Of a DNA stretch of 64,000 nt, positions 34,523 through 42,672 are shown piece after piece. Every line of letters starts with the position of its first letter. The stretch's first letter is position 1. Both the position numbers and the translations under genes were made by a program. The stretch spans positions 3,782,001 through 3,846,000 of the forward strand of contig CP143429.1 of the NCBI GenBank assembly GCA_039636775.1. Reading direction: 5' to 3'. Below the pieces are notes generated by a model. It was not told the origin of the DNA. It was given only the letters and a program-made list of their open reading frames with translations, and searched no databases. This DNA comes from Micrococcaceae bacterium Sec5.8. GTDB taxonomy: Bacteria > Actinomycetota > Actinomycetes > Actinomycetales > Micrococcaceae.

Positions 34523-35497
34523 ATGAGTGAGACTGCCGCCAATGCCGTGACCCTGCGCTTCCTCGCGGCGCCCACTGACGTCGGCCACAGCGGCTCGGTG
34601 GACGCCGGGACCGTGCTCGAATGGGTGGACAAGGCGGCGTACGCCGCCGCGGTCGGCTGGGCCAAGTCCTACTGTGTGACGGCGTACGTCGGCAACATCC
34701 ACTTCACTGACCCGGTCAACAGCGGGGACATGGTGGAGGTCACGGCCACGATTGTGTACACGGGCCGGTCATCCATGCACATCCGTACGGTGGTGTCCTC
34801 AGGCGATCCCCGGGGCGGACCGGCCACGATGCGCAGCCAATGCCTGGTGATTTTCGTGGCCGTGGGCGGAGATGGCAAACCCACCAGCGTCCCGCCGTTT
34901 AACCCGGCGACGCCGGATGAAGTTGAACAGCGCGACCACGCCCTGGCGCGGATCAAAGTCCGTGAGGACATCGTCCAGGCAATGGGCGGGCAGGAATACA
35001 CTGACGCCGGAACTGCGGAGAAAGTTATCCTGCGTTTTATGGCGGCGCCTACGGACGTGAACTGGGGCGGCAAAGTCCACGGCGGCATCGTCATGAAATG
35101 GATCGACGAGGCGGCCTATGTCTGCGCGTCACGCTACTGCGGGATGGACACGGTGGCGGTCTTCTCCGGTGGCGTGCGGTTTTACCGTCCGCTGCTGATC
35201 GGCCATGTGGTGGAGGTGGAGGCCCGGTTGGTCTACACCGGAACGAAAGGCATGCACATCGCGGTCCATGTCCGTTCGGGCGATCCCAAGGGGCGGGTGC
35301 TGGAGCTCACCACGTACTGCCTGACCGTGATGGTGGCGCGTGACGAGCACGGCACATCCGTGCCGGTCCCACAATGGGTGCCGGTGTCCGAGGAGGACAA
35401 GCGGCTGCACGCCCACGCCCTGGAACTGCTGGAAATCCGGGGCCGGGCACCCGGGAACCGGCTGCCCAACCACCTCCTCGCTGCTGGCGGCAGCTAG
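34523..35497 (+). CDS. Double-hotdog acyl-CoA thioesterase family protein
   Basis: A 324-residue protein containing two YciA/BACH-type hotdog domains in tandem. Each half has the pattern VTLRFLAAPTDV or VILRFMAAPTDV, a central helix, and the GxVxFxxPxxxGDMVEV-type strand. The second half has the usual HGG-x3-KWIDEAAY active region, whereas the first has HSGSVDAGTVLEWVDKAAY, losing the HGG. Likely hydrolyses a long- or medium-chain acyl-CoA with one functional site per fused pair. Stops three bases before the convergent dnaB stop. Confidence 0.85.
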   Translation: MSETAANAVTLRFLAAPTDVGHSGSVDAGTVLEWVDKAAYAAAVGWAKSYCVTAYVGNIHFTDPVNSGDMVEVTATIVYTGRSSMHIRTVVSSGDPRGGPATMRSQCLVIFVAVGGDGKPTSVPPFNPATPDEVEQRDHALARIKVREDIVQAMGGQEYTDAGTAEKVILRFMAAPTDVNWGGKVHGGIVMKWIDEAAYVCASRYCGMDTVAVFSGGVRFYRPLLIGHVVEVEARLVYTGTKGMHIAVHVRSGDPKGRVLELTTYCLTVMVARDEHGTSVPVPQWVPVSEEDKRLHAHALELLEIRGRAPGNRLPNHLLAAGGS

Positions 35498-35500
35498 CCC

Positions 35501-36883
35501 TTAGAAACCGCCACCTCCGGCGTCGGCGGCCATGTTGGCGAACCGGGAGTAGTGGCCCTGGAAGGCAACCACAATATCCTTGGTGGGACCGTTACGGTGC
35601 TTGGCGATGAGAATATCCGCTTCGCCGGCCCGGGGGGATTCCTTGTCGTAAACGTCCTCGCGGTGCAACAGAATGACCATATCGGCGTCCTGCTCAATGG
35701 AACCGGATTCACGCAGGTCCGACACCATCGGCCGCTTGTCCTGGCGCTGCTCGGAGCCACGGTTCAGCTGGGACAAGGCAATGACCGGAACCTGCAGTTC
35801 CTTGGCCAGCAGCTTCAGGGCACGGGAGAACTCAGAGACTTCCTGCTGGCGGGACTCCACCTTCTTGCCGGAGCTCATCAGCTGAAGGTAGTCGAGGATG
35901 ACAAGTTTGAGATCGTGCTGCTGCTTCAACCGGCGGCATTTGGCCCGGATTTCCATCAGCGACATGTTGGGGCTGTCGTCGATGAACAGCGGGGCGTCGT
36001 TCATCCGGCCCATGGTCGTAGCGATCTTGGACCACTGCTCGTCCTTAATCGTTCCCTTGCGCAGGTCCTGCAGGCCGATCGTGGCTTCCGCGGACAGCAA
36101 CCGCATGGCGATCTCGTTCCGGCCCATTTCCAAAGAAAACATCACCGTGGCCAAGTTGTTCTTGATGGCGGCGGAGCGGGCAAAGTCCAGCGCGAAGGTG
36201 GACTTGCCGACGGCGGGGCGGGCTGCGATGACAATCATCTGGCCTGGGTGCAGACCATGGGTGAGTTCGTCCAGTTCGTAGAAGCCGGTAGGCACACCGG
36301 TCATCCCCTCCTCGCGGTGCCCGGATGCTTCGATCTCGTCCACGGTGGATTCCATGACGTCCTTGAGGACCACGTAGTCCTCCGCGGTGCGGCGCTCCGC
36401 CACCGCGTAGATCTCGGCCTGGGCCTGGTTTACCAGGTCCTCGACCTCGCCGTCCTGGCCGTAACCGAGCTGGACAATCTTGGTTCCGGCATTGACGAGG
36501 CGGCGTAGGACCGCGCGTTCGCCGACAATCTCAGCGTAATAGCCGGCGTTGGCGGCGGTGGGGACGGTCTGGATGAGTTCGTGCAGGTAGGCGGGACCGC
36601 CGATCCTGTTGATCTCACCCCGCTTGGTCAGTTCATCCGAGACCGTGACGGCGTCGGCGGGCTCACCCCGGCCGTAAAGATCGATGATGGCTTCGTAGAT
36701 GGTCTCGTGGGCCGGGCGGTAGAAGTCAACGCCGCGGAGAATTTCGACGACGTCGGCAATGGCGTCCTTCGACAGCATCATGCCGCCGAGGACAGACTGT
36801 TCGGCGGGAATGTCCTGCGGCGGCTTGCGGCTGCCTTCGGCTCCCCGCGCTCCCTCGATTGAGTCCAGATGCGTAACTGACAA
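35501..36883 (-). CDS. dnaB: Replicative DNA helicase
   Basis: Hexameric ATP-driven helicase (460 residues) that unwinds DNA at the replication fork. The N-terminal helical domain begins PPQDIPAEQSVLGGMMLS; the RecA-like motor has Walker A IAARPAVGKST (about residue 225), Walker B LVILDYLQLM, and ends with the KHRNGPTKDIVVAFQGHYSRF block. It is uninterrupted, with no intein. Start is a TTG at 36883 with GGAGG about ten bases upstream. The following 630 bases hold DnaA-box-like sequences and no gene. It follows the rpsF-ssb-rpsR-rplI block in the same direction. Confidence 0.95.
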   Translation of the reverse strand: MSVTHLDSIEGARGAEGSRKPPQDIPAEQSVLGGMMLSKDAIADVVEILRGVDFYRPAHETIYEAIIDLYGRGEPADAVTVSDELTKRGEINRIGGPAYLHELIQTVPTAANAGYYAEIVGERAVLRRLVNAGTKIVQLGYGQDGEVEDLVNQAQAEIYAVAERRTAEDYVVLKDVMESTVDEIEASGHREEGMTGVPTGFYELDELTHGLHPGQMIVIAARPAVGKSTFALDFARSAAIKNNLATVMFSLEMGRNEIAMRLLSAEATIGLQDLRKGTIKDEQWSKIATTMGRMNDAPLFIDDSPNMSLMEIRAKCRRLKQQHDLKLVILDYLQLMSSGKKVESRQQEVSEFSRALKLLAKELQVPVIALSQLNRGSEQRQDKRPMVSDLRESGSIEQDADMVILLHREDVYDKESPRAGEADILIAKHRNGPTKDIVVAFQGHYSRFANMAADAGGGGF

Positions 36884-37514
36884 AACTGCCGTCCTCCATT
36901 GTGTGCCGCAGCGGGTATCACTTCGCCTGCGACGCGTATGCCTTGGTCCGTGCTGTGCCGGTGGCGCCGGCCCCGGCGGATCCCCGACGAGTTAAGTCCT
37001 ATCAGCCGGCTGCGACACTTTGTCCGCCCCGGCGCTGCCGGCCCCCATAACTGTCCGGCTCTGCGGGCCAGGCTTTGCGGGCTGGGCCCGGGGGTAGCGC
37101 CGGGTTTCAGTATCCTCGGCTCGATATCCAGCAACGTTATCCCCCGACCGGGCAGGCACCAACCCGAGAGCCGGCTACCCCTGTGGATAAGCTGTGCACT
37201 ACTGCCGTCAGCTTGTGCACAGCCTGTGGGAACAGCTGTGGATAGAAAGTTTCTTGGGCCCCCGGCAGCCCCCTGACCTGCGAAAACAATGGATCTGCCG
37301 TGTGGACACAAAAGAATTTCGGGCCGCCGTCGTCCACAGACCGCAGCCATGGCCTGGGGATAGCGGCCGGACCATGAGGCCATACCCGGGCCGGAATATG
37401 CGAATTTAGTGATGTTCCCCACAAATATTCCGGTGGAAAGCCGCCGCCGCCGACCCGCTCATGCCCGGCGCAGAATGTGCTGTGGATAACTGTGATCTGG
37501 CATATGCTCGTTCT
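36884..37514. other. Gene-free region between dnaB and the bL12-like genes, rich in DnaA-box-like sites
   Basis: No protein or RNA gene is convincing. From 37132 on there are two perfect TTATCCACA boxes on the minus strand (written tgtggataa at 37182-37190 and 37481-37489), and near matches tgtggatag (37237), tgtggacac (37301), tcgtccaca (37330), tggggatag (37355) and ttccccaca (37415). The half nearest dnaB lacks such sites and presumably contains the dnaB promoter. Confidence 0.6.
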
Positions 37515-37982
37515 ATGGGCGATGTCTTGATGGTTACGCTGCCTGCCCTCATTCTGGCGGCAGTACTCTGGGCGTTTGTTACGGCCCTTAGGCCGCGCGA
37601 TTTTGGCGTGTCGGACGCGGAGCGCTACCAACGGGAACTGGCGGTACGCTCACAGGCGCACTACGCTGCCCAGGTGCAGGCCGCGACGGCTGCCCGGGCC
37701 CGGCTCGACGCCGTGACCCGGCCCAGCCAGAACGAACAGCAGCAATCACAGCAGGCCGACCACGCCCGCAACATGCTGCGGGCACAGACGGGATCCGCTC
37801 CGGCATTCGGGCAGCCCGGCTACCAGGGCCCGGTCCTGCCCGGTGGCCACCTAAACCCCCAGTTTGCCCTGCAGTTGCAGTCATTGGCCCAGAACGGCAA
37901 GAAGCCCGAAGCCATCAAGCTGCTGCGGCAGGCAACCCATTCGGATCTCTCGACCGCCAAGAATTACGTAGATCGGCTGTAG
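37515..37982 (+). CDS. Membrane-anchored protein with a bL12 C-terminal-like motif
   Basis: A 155-residue protein with one N-terminal membrane helix (about residues 5-26, LMVTLPALILAAVLWAFVTAL), a long helical, Gln/Ala-rich middle that may form a coiled coil, and a C-terminus (EAIKLLRQATHSDLSTAKNYVDRL, residues 132-155) that closely resembles the end of ribosomal protein bL12 (pattern AIKxxREATGLGLKEAKxxVD). The ATG at 37515 starts just before the membrane helix. It is followed after five bases by a related gene. Role unknown; not the ribosomal bL12 itself. Confidence 0.75.
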   Translation: MGDVLMVTLPALILAAVLWAFVTALRPRDFGVSDAERYQRELAVRSQAHYAAQVQAATAARARLDAVTRPSQNEQQQSQQADHARNMLRAQTGSAPAFGQPGYQGPVLPGGHLNPQFALQLQSLAQNGKKPEAIKLLRQATHSDLSTAKNYVDRL

Positions 37983-37987
37983 TTTTC

Positions 37988-38557
37988 ATGGAATCGCTGC
38001 TCATCCCCCTGCTAATTTTGGTGCTCGTCGGCGCCGGCGTTCTACTGGGCGCCCGCGCCCTTAACCGCAGCCGTCAATCCCGGCCGGCGGCGCCCCCGGC
38101 ACCCGTGCGCGACCCGATCGAGCTGGCACGTGCCTCGGCGGCCAAGCTCGACCAGGAGCAGCACCGGCGCCTCTACGCGCTGATCGCCCAGGGGCAGGCC
38201 ATGGGTGCCATCAAGCTCTACCTCGAAGCCACCGGTGACGGCCTGCGGGCCTCACGGGACGCCGTAGGCGCCCTCGCTGCCCATCCGCAGCCCTTCCGCC
38301 CGGAGACGGCCCAACAGGCTCCCAGCGAGGAGGACGACGACGCCCCCCAGCGGTTTGCCTACCGCTACCGGGCCATCGCCAGCAAAGGCGAGGTCACCCG
38401 CGAGGTCAGCAGCAATATGCTCAACGACGAGATCTACGGCCGTATCCGTACCATGGCCCGGAGCGGCGACACGGAGGCGGCGGCGGCGGCGCTCACCCGC
38501 CACTCAGACATCTCCATCAAGCAGGCCCGGGAGTTCATCGCGCTCCTGGAGGACTGA
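37988..38557 (+). CDS. Membrane-anchored protein with two bL12 C-terminal-like motifs
   Basis: A 189-residue protein sharing the layout of its upstream neighbour: an N-terminal membrane helix (residues 4-23, LLIPLLILVLVGAGVLLGAR), a cytosolic linker, then bL12-like segments at about 68-97 (GQAMGAIKLYLEATGDGLRASRDAVGAL) and 159-189 (GDTEAAAAALTRHSDISIKQAREFIALLED). Between them is an acidic stretch (PSEEDDDAPQ). The tight spacing argues for an operon and a shared task, perhaps at the membrane. No known function. Confidence 0.72.
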   Translation: MESLLIPLLILVLVGAGVLLGARALNRSRQSRPAAPPAPVRDPIELARASAAKLDQEQHRRLYALIAQGQAMGAIKLYLEATGDGLRASRDAVGALAAHPQPFRPETAQQAPSEEDDDAPQRFAYRYRAIASKGEVTREVSSNMLNDEIYGRIRTMARSGDTEAAAAALTRHSDISIKQAREFIALLED

Positions 38558-38572
38558 CCTCCGCCCTCCTGT

Positions 38573-39199
38573 TCAGTGCCGCCCGGAAATACCCGCTAGC
38601 AACTGCTCGAACGGCAGAGATTCGAGAGCGCCCTGCCTGGAATGCGGTTGTGGACCCAGCAGCAGGCCGGCGAATTCGCCTGACGCCCGGTCGATCCGCG
38701 CGGAAAGCGGTGAGACGGCGCCGTCGTTATGACCCCAATCCTGCGGACCGGCAAAAACAGCCGTGCCGGCTGTCCGGCTACGAAGGTAGGTGAACAGGGG
38801 CCGCATGGCGAAGTCGAGGACCATCTGGTGCCGGTCAGTTCCGGCAGTGGCGCCCAGCAACACGGCCTTGCCCTCAAGGGAGGAGGGGTCGAGGACGTCG
38901 ATGAAAGACTTGAAGAGGCCGCTGTAGGACGCGCTGAAGACCGGACTGACAGCGATGATGCCGTCCGAGGCCACAACACCCGCGATGACGTCGGCCAGCG
39001 CCGGACCCGCGTAGCCAGTCACAAAATTATTGGCGATGTCTACGGCGATGTCCCGCAGTTCGACCACCGCGATGTCGACGCCGTAACCTGCGGCGGCCAA
39101 CTGCCGCTGCGCGGAGGCTGCCAACTGGTCAGCCAGCAGGCGGCTGGACGACGGGACGCCCAGTCCGGCGGAGAGAACGGTAATGCGGCGCGATTCCAC
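38573..39199 (-). CDS. NADPH-dependent FMN reductase family protein (CE1759-like)
   Basis: Flavodoxin-fold oxidoreductase of 208 residues. The N-terminal phosphate-binding segment is TVLSAGLGVPSSSRLLAD and the flavin loop SPVFSASYSGLFKSFIDVLD; the C-terminal part PLFTYLRSRTAGTAVFAGPQDWG matches the CE1759-type subgroup. It probably supplies reduced FMN or acts on quinones or nitro compounds. The GTG at 39199 is chosen because GAGGAG lies seven bases upstream; the frame is open further upstream without homology. The stop lies 15 bases from the convergent bL12-like gene. Confidence 0.88.
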   Translation of the reverse strand: MESRRITVLSAGLGVPSSSRLLADQLAASAQRQLAAAGYGVDIAVVELRDIAVDIANNFVTGYAGPALADVIAGVVASDGIIAVSPVFSASYSGLFKSFIDVLDPSSLEGKAVLLGATAGTDRHQMVLDFAMRPLFTYLRSRTAGTAVFAGPQDWGHNDGAVSPLSARIDRASGEFAGLLLGPQPHSRQGALESLPFEQLLAGISGRH

Positions 39200-39303
39200 G
39201 GCAATGCTCCTCAGATAATGTTTCCGGCTGCAAACGCAATGCATGCATTTGCATGTACCTGAACAAGCCACATCCTGGGTTGTTTATTCCTGCCCCTTGT
39301 CCC

Positions 39304-40164
39304 TCAGATCAGGACAAATCCCTCGATGCAGCTCACCGTGCTCCCTCCGACCCAGATGTCATCCGCCACGGCGTCGACGTGGATCCGGCCGGAGCGTCCC
39401 AGCACCGTCCCCTGCGCCGCACGGTAGGACTCCGGTGCCCGGCCGCTGCGGATCAGCCACTGGGCCGCACCGGCATTGAAGCTGCCGGTGACGGGGTCCT
39501 CGGCGGCGGCGTCGCCCGGAATGAACGTCCGCACCTCGAAATCCACCTCGGATCCGGCCGGATGGGGACCGATCACGCCGACTTTGAGACCGGCCATGGC
39601 CGTGTAGTCGGGCCTGACGGCGAGCACCTGCTCTGCTGACTCGAGCAGCACACCAATCCAGTCGGGTCCGTTGACCAGCCAGGACGAGTCCAGCAGCGCT
39701 TCCCGTGGCACCCGCAGGCCTGCGGCGATCCGGTCAAGGTCCGGGCCGGCGACCGGACCCGTCCGCGTCAGCGGCGGCGCCGCGAACGCCAGCCGGCCGG
39801 CGTCGCGCTTTACCCGAACCAGTCCGGCGGCGCACTCCTGCACCACCGTGCCGTCCCCGCGGGGAATTCCGCCGGCCTCAAGCCAGGCATGCGCGGAGCC
39901 GAGCGTCGGGTGACCGGCAAAGGGAAACTCCTCACTGCCCGTAAAGATCCGGACCCGGTAGTCGGCACGGGGATCCGTAGGCGGCAGCAGAAAAGTGGTT
40001 TCGGAAAGGTTGGTCCAGTTGGCGAACTGTTGCATCACCTCCGGAGAAAGGTCCGTGGCGTCGAGGACGACGGCGAGCGGGTTCCCCCGGTAAGGCAGGT
40101 CGGTGAAGACGTCCACCTGCGTGAAGGGGCGGAGGCGGGCCGCTGTGGCAGGAGTTGAGGTCAC
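39304..40164 (-). CDS. PhzF family isomerase/epimerase-like protein
   Basis: A 286-residue enzyme with the duplicated diaminopimelate-epimerase-like fold. The N-terminal QVDVFTDLPYRGNPLAVVLDA block and the catalytic glutamate in WTNLSETTFLLPP (about residue 55) are family signatures, as is GHPTLGSAHAWLE and the C-terminal DPVTGSFNAGAAQWLI. Apart from PhzF of phenazine synthesis, most members have unknown substrates, and no phenazine genes occur here. Start is GTG at 40164. Confidence 0.9.
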   Translation of the reverse strand: MTSTPATAARLRPFTQVDVFTDLPYRGNPLAVVLDATDLSPEVMQQFANWTNLSETTFLLPPTDPRADYRVRIFTGSEEFPFAGHPTLGSAHAWLEAGGIPRGDGTVVQECAAGLVRVKRDAGRLAFAAPPLTRTGPVAGPDLDRIAAGLRVPREALLDSSWLVNGPDWIGVLLESAEQVLAVRPDYTAMAGLKVGVIGPHPAGSEVDFEVRTFIPGDAAAEDPVTGSFNAGAAQWLIRSGRAPESYRAAQGTVLGRSGRIHVDAVADDIWVGGSTVSCIEGFVLI

Positions 40165-40229
40165 TGCGGCAGGCTACCACCGGCACCTGCCCGGCTGACA
40201 AGACCGCCACCCTCTGCCAGACTGCCCGC

Positions 40230-40481
40230 ATGCCAGTGAACACGAGCCGGGACAGGACCGAAAACAAAATTACGGCAACAGGCGCGTCGGTCGAGGAGTT
40301 TCTCGCCGCCATCGAGCATCCCGTCCGGCACCGTGACGGGCTCCGGCTGCTGGACCTGATGGCACAGGTCACCGGGCAGCCGGCGGAGATGTGGGGCCCG
40401 ACGGTTGTCGGCTTCGGCCGCTACCACTATGGGTACCGGCACGCGACATTGATCCTGCACCACCCCCAGCCAGTGGACTAA
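40230..40481 (+). CDS. Truncated DUF1801-like protein
   Basis: An 83-residue frame that matches the first half of DUF1801 proteins: ASVEEFLAAIEHPVRHRDGLRLLDLMAQVTGQPAEMWGPTVVGFGRYHYGYRHATLIL. Family members normally continue for another 50-60 residues after YHYxYxSG (GFSPRK block); here the frame ends shortly after in HHPQPVD, and I found no continuation in the other frames. No good ribosome site precedes the ATG. Probably a truncated or decaying gene; it could still be expressed as a short form. Confidence 0.5.
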   Translation: MPVNTSRDRTENKITATGASVEEFLAAIEHPVRHRDGLRLLDLMAQVTGQPAEMWGPTVVGFGRYHYGYRHATLILHHPQPVD

Positions 40482-40562
40482 GGGACCTCGGAGCCGGCTA
40501 TCGTCCATCACGCTTGGCGCCACGAACTCCAAGGGAACCCCACGCGGGGGGTTAAGCAGACA

Positions 40563-40604
40563 GCCCCCGTCGCCGGTTCCCAGGAGGAATCCGGCGGCGG
40601 GGGC
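40563..40604 (-). terminator. Hairpin downstream of rplI
   Basis: Arms gcccccgtcgccgg (40563-40576) and ccggcggcgggggc (40591-40604) pair over 14 positions with a single mismatch around a 14-base loop. It begins 36 bases after the rplI stop in the direction of transcription and is the likely end of the rpsF-ssb-rpsR-rplI transcript. Confidence 0.65.
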
Positions 40605-40639
40605 CAACAGGCAGTTCAGGACTGCGGAGCCTGTGAGGG

Positions 40640-41092
40640 CTACTTGCCTGCGACTACGTCCAGGTCGATCACAGCGGCAACGTCGGCGTGCAGCCGGACG
40701 TTGGCCTGGTAGGAACCAACCGACTTAATGTGCGTCGGCAGTTCAACCTTGCGCTTGTCAATGCGGCCAAGGCCAGCGGCCTCAACAGCATCGGCGACGT
40801 CGCCCTGCTTGACGGTACCGAACAGGCGTCCGGTCTCGCCAGCCTTGACAACGAGCTTGACCGGCTTGGCGGAGAGTGCAGCGGCCTGCTTCTGAGCGTC
40901 TTCCAGGGAAGCGTGCTCGCGGGCGGCGCGGGCAGTCTTGATGGACTCAACCTGCTTCTCGCCACCCTTGGACCAGGTCAGGGCGAAGTTGCGGGGCAGC
41001 AGGTAGTTACGTGCGTAACCGTCCTTGACCTCGACAACATCGCCCGCAGCACCGAGACCGGTTACTTCGTGGGTCAGAATGAGCTTTGCCAT
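40640..41092 (-). CDS. rplI: 50S ribosomal protein L9
   Basis: Ribosomal protein bL9 (150 residues) of the large subunit. The N-terminal RNA-binding domain reads [32 protein letters not shown], the exact bL9 signature, followed by the long connecting helix and the C-terminal domain ([32 protein letters not shown]). It is the last gene of the rpsF-ssb-rpsR-rplI block and is followed by a terminator-like hairpin. Confidence 0.97.
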   Translation of the reverse strand: MAKLILTHEVTGLGAAGDVVEVKDGYARNYLLPRNFALTWSKGGEKQVESIKTARAAREHASLEDAQKQAAALSAKPVKLVVKAGETGRLFGTVKQGDVADAVEAAGLGRIDKRKVELPTHIKSVGSYQANVRLHADVAAVIDLDVVAGK

Positions 41093-41109
41093 GTTAGTTA
41101 ATCCCTTCC

Positions 41110-41349
41110 TTAGCCGCGGCCAGCGCCGGAGTAAGGCAGCAGAGCAACTTCGCGGGCGTTCTTGATTGCCTGGGCGATCTTGCGCTGTTCCTGCACCGTG
41201 ACGCCGGTGACGCGACGGGCGCGGATCTTTCCGCGGTCGGAGATGAACTTGCGCAGCAATGCTACGTCCTTGTAGTCGATGACAGTGATGTCAGCGGCCT
41301 TCAAGGGGTTGGACTTTGGTTTGGGCTTACGGAGTTCAGCCTTAGCCAT
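41110..41349 (-). CDS. rpsR: 30S ribosomal protein S18
   Basis: Ribosomal protein bS18 (79 residues), which pairs with bS6 on the small-subunit platform. Signature [50 protein letters not shown]. It lacks the zinc-binding cysteines, so it is the C-minus form. The ATG at 41349 is preferred, with GGAG upstream; the longer frame has no homology. Lies between ssb and rplI. Confidence 0.96.
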   Translation of the reverse strand: MAKAELRKPKPKSNPLKAADITVIDYKDVALLRKFISDRGKIRARRVTGVTVQEQRKIAQAIKNAREVALLPYSGAGRG

Positions 41350-41474
41350 CGTGGAGCTCCTATTCGATGGAGCCCGTGGATATTGATCCACGGGATGGTG
41401 GTGATCCGTCGCGGTCGGCGCCATCCTGCCTTGCGGCGTTCTGGCGGGTCGCGCGGTCGGACCTTAGATGTTGT

Positions 41475-42071
41475 TTAGAAGGGAGGTTCGGAATCCGGGC
41501 CGTTGCCCCAGCCGCCGCCTGCATTGCTGACCCCGGGCGTGGCCCAAGGGTCATCCTGCTGCTGCGCGGGCTGGTTGCCGCCCCAGGTTCCACCCGAGTT
41601 GCCGCCGCCCTGGTTTCCACCAGAGCCGCCACCGAAACCGCTGCCGCCGCTGTTGCCGCCGCCGAAGCCACCCTGGGCGCCGTTGCCGGCGCCCCCACCG
41701 CCGGAGCGCTGGGTACGGTTGACCTTGGCGTTGGCGTAGCGCAGGCTGGGGCCGATTTCATCGACCTCAAGCTCGATGACGGTGCGCTTCTCGCCTTCCT
41801 TGGTTTCGTAGGAACGGCTCTTCAGCCGGCCGGAAACAATCACGCGCATGCCCTTGGTCAGGGATTCGGCGACGTTTTCGGCGGCTTCGCGCCATACCGA
41901 CGCGCGAAGGAACAGGGTTTCCCCGTCCTTCCACTCGTTGGACTGGCGGTCGAAGGTGCGGGGAGTAGACGCGATGGTGAAATTGGCTACAGCCGAACCT
42001 GACGGTGTGAACCTCAGTTCGGGGTCACTGGTGAGATTACCGATGACCGTAATAGTGGTTTCGCCTGCCAT
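41475..42071 (-). CDS. ssb: Single-stranded DNA-binding protein
   Basis: Homotetrameric SSB (198 residues). The N-terminal OB fold spans residues 1-110 ([67 protein letters not shown]), followed by a Gly/Asn/Gln-rich disordered linker and a short acidic tip ending DSEPPF that recruits partner proteins. Located between rpsF and rpsR, its usual position. The coding region of the linker is strongly GC-repetitive. Confidence 0.97.
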   Translation of the reverse strand: MAGETTITVIGNLTSDPELRFTPSGSAVANFTIASTPRTFDRQSNEWKDGETLFLRASVWREAAENVAESLTKGMRVIVSGRLKSRSYETKEGEKRTVIELEVDEIGPSLRYANAKVNRTQRSGGGGAGNGAQGGFGGGNSGGSGFGGGSGGNQGGGNSGGTWGGNQPAQQQDDPWATPGVSNAGGGWGNGPDSEPPF

Positions 42072-42126
42072 CTACTGCCTCCTTGTTCGTTCCTGCGGGG
42101 TGAAGAGTGAAAATCAGGAGCTGAGC

Positions 42127-42432
42127 TTACTCAGCAACAACCTTCTGTACTTCGGGGCGGGTGATCTTGGTGCGCATGATGGTCTCATTGAGGCTCAACT
42201 GGCGATCAAGTTCCTTGGCGGTAGCCGGCTCAGCGGTGAAGTTCACCACGGCGTAGATACCCTCGGACTTCTTCTGGATTTCGTAAGCCAGGCGACGACG
42301 GCCCCAGATGTCAACCTTTTCGATGGTTCCACCATCGGTCGTGATGACGTTCAGGAACTTCTGAAGCGTTGGCTCAACGGTACGCTCTTCGACCTCGGGG
42401 TCGATGATTACCATCAATTCGTAAGGACGCAT
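42127..42432 (-). CDS. rpsF: 30S ribosomal protein S6
   Basis: Ribosomal protein bS6 (101 residues). The [30 protein letters not shown] opening and [24 protein letters not shown] block are diagnostic. The ATG at 42432 is chosen over a GTG at 42444 because the AAAGGAGG site (42451-42444) would abut the GTG. It is the first gene of the block; its leader contains a hairpin and a CCTCCT that can pair with this ribosome site, suggesting S6:S18-type autoregulation. Confidence 0.96.
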   Translation of the reverse strand: MRPYELMVIIDPEVEERTVEPTLQKFLNVITTDGGTIEKVDIWGRRRLAYEIQKKSEGIYAVVNFTAEPATAKELDRQLSLNETIMRTKITRPEVQKVVAE

Positions 42433-42443
42433 ATGTGAACCCA

Positions 42444-42488
42444 CCTCCTTTGGGCTAAGCGGTTACGGCATTTCCGTAACAGGAGGTT
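42444..42488 (-). promoter_or_regulatory. rpsF leader with sequestered Shine-Dalgarno
   Basis: On the transcript, AACCUCCU (42488-42481) faces AAAGGAGG (42451-42444), and between them GUUACGG and CCGUAAC form a 7-bp hairpin (within about 42461-42480). This is a compact structure able to hide the ribosome site, in the position where S6:S18-responsive leaders occur in many bacteria. The fit to the known conserved motif has not been tested. Confidence 0.5.
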
Positions 42489-42672
42489 CATTTGCGGTGC
42501 CATGCGCCGGCCGCACCTCCAGGAACGGGGGCAGGACGCAGCACAGACTTCAATAGCTTAGTGCATCGGGACCCGTTTCAGCTATTCCAGGCCCGTCCAG
42601 ACTAGGCACGGCCAGCGGGGTTTAGAGGCCCGGCCGGCGGCCATGTGGACAACCCTGTGCCAGAATCGGGGA

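Noticed and set aside
37132..37489. Calling this region the chromosomal origin oriC
   Set aside because: dnaA, dnaN, recF and gyrB are absent from the window and no AT-rich unwinding element is evident, so only a DnaA-box cluster is claimed.
41503..41739. Proline-rich plus-strand frame inside ssb
   Set aside because: It is the antisense of the Gly/Asn-rich SSB linker and not a gene.
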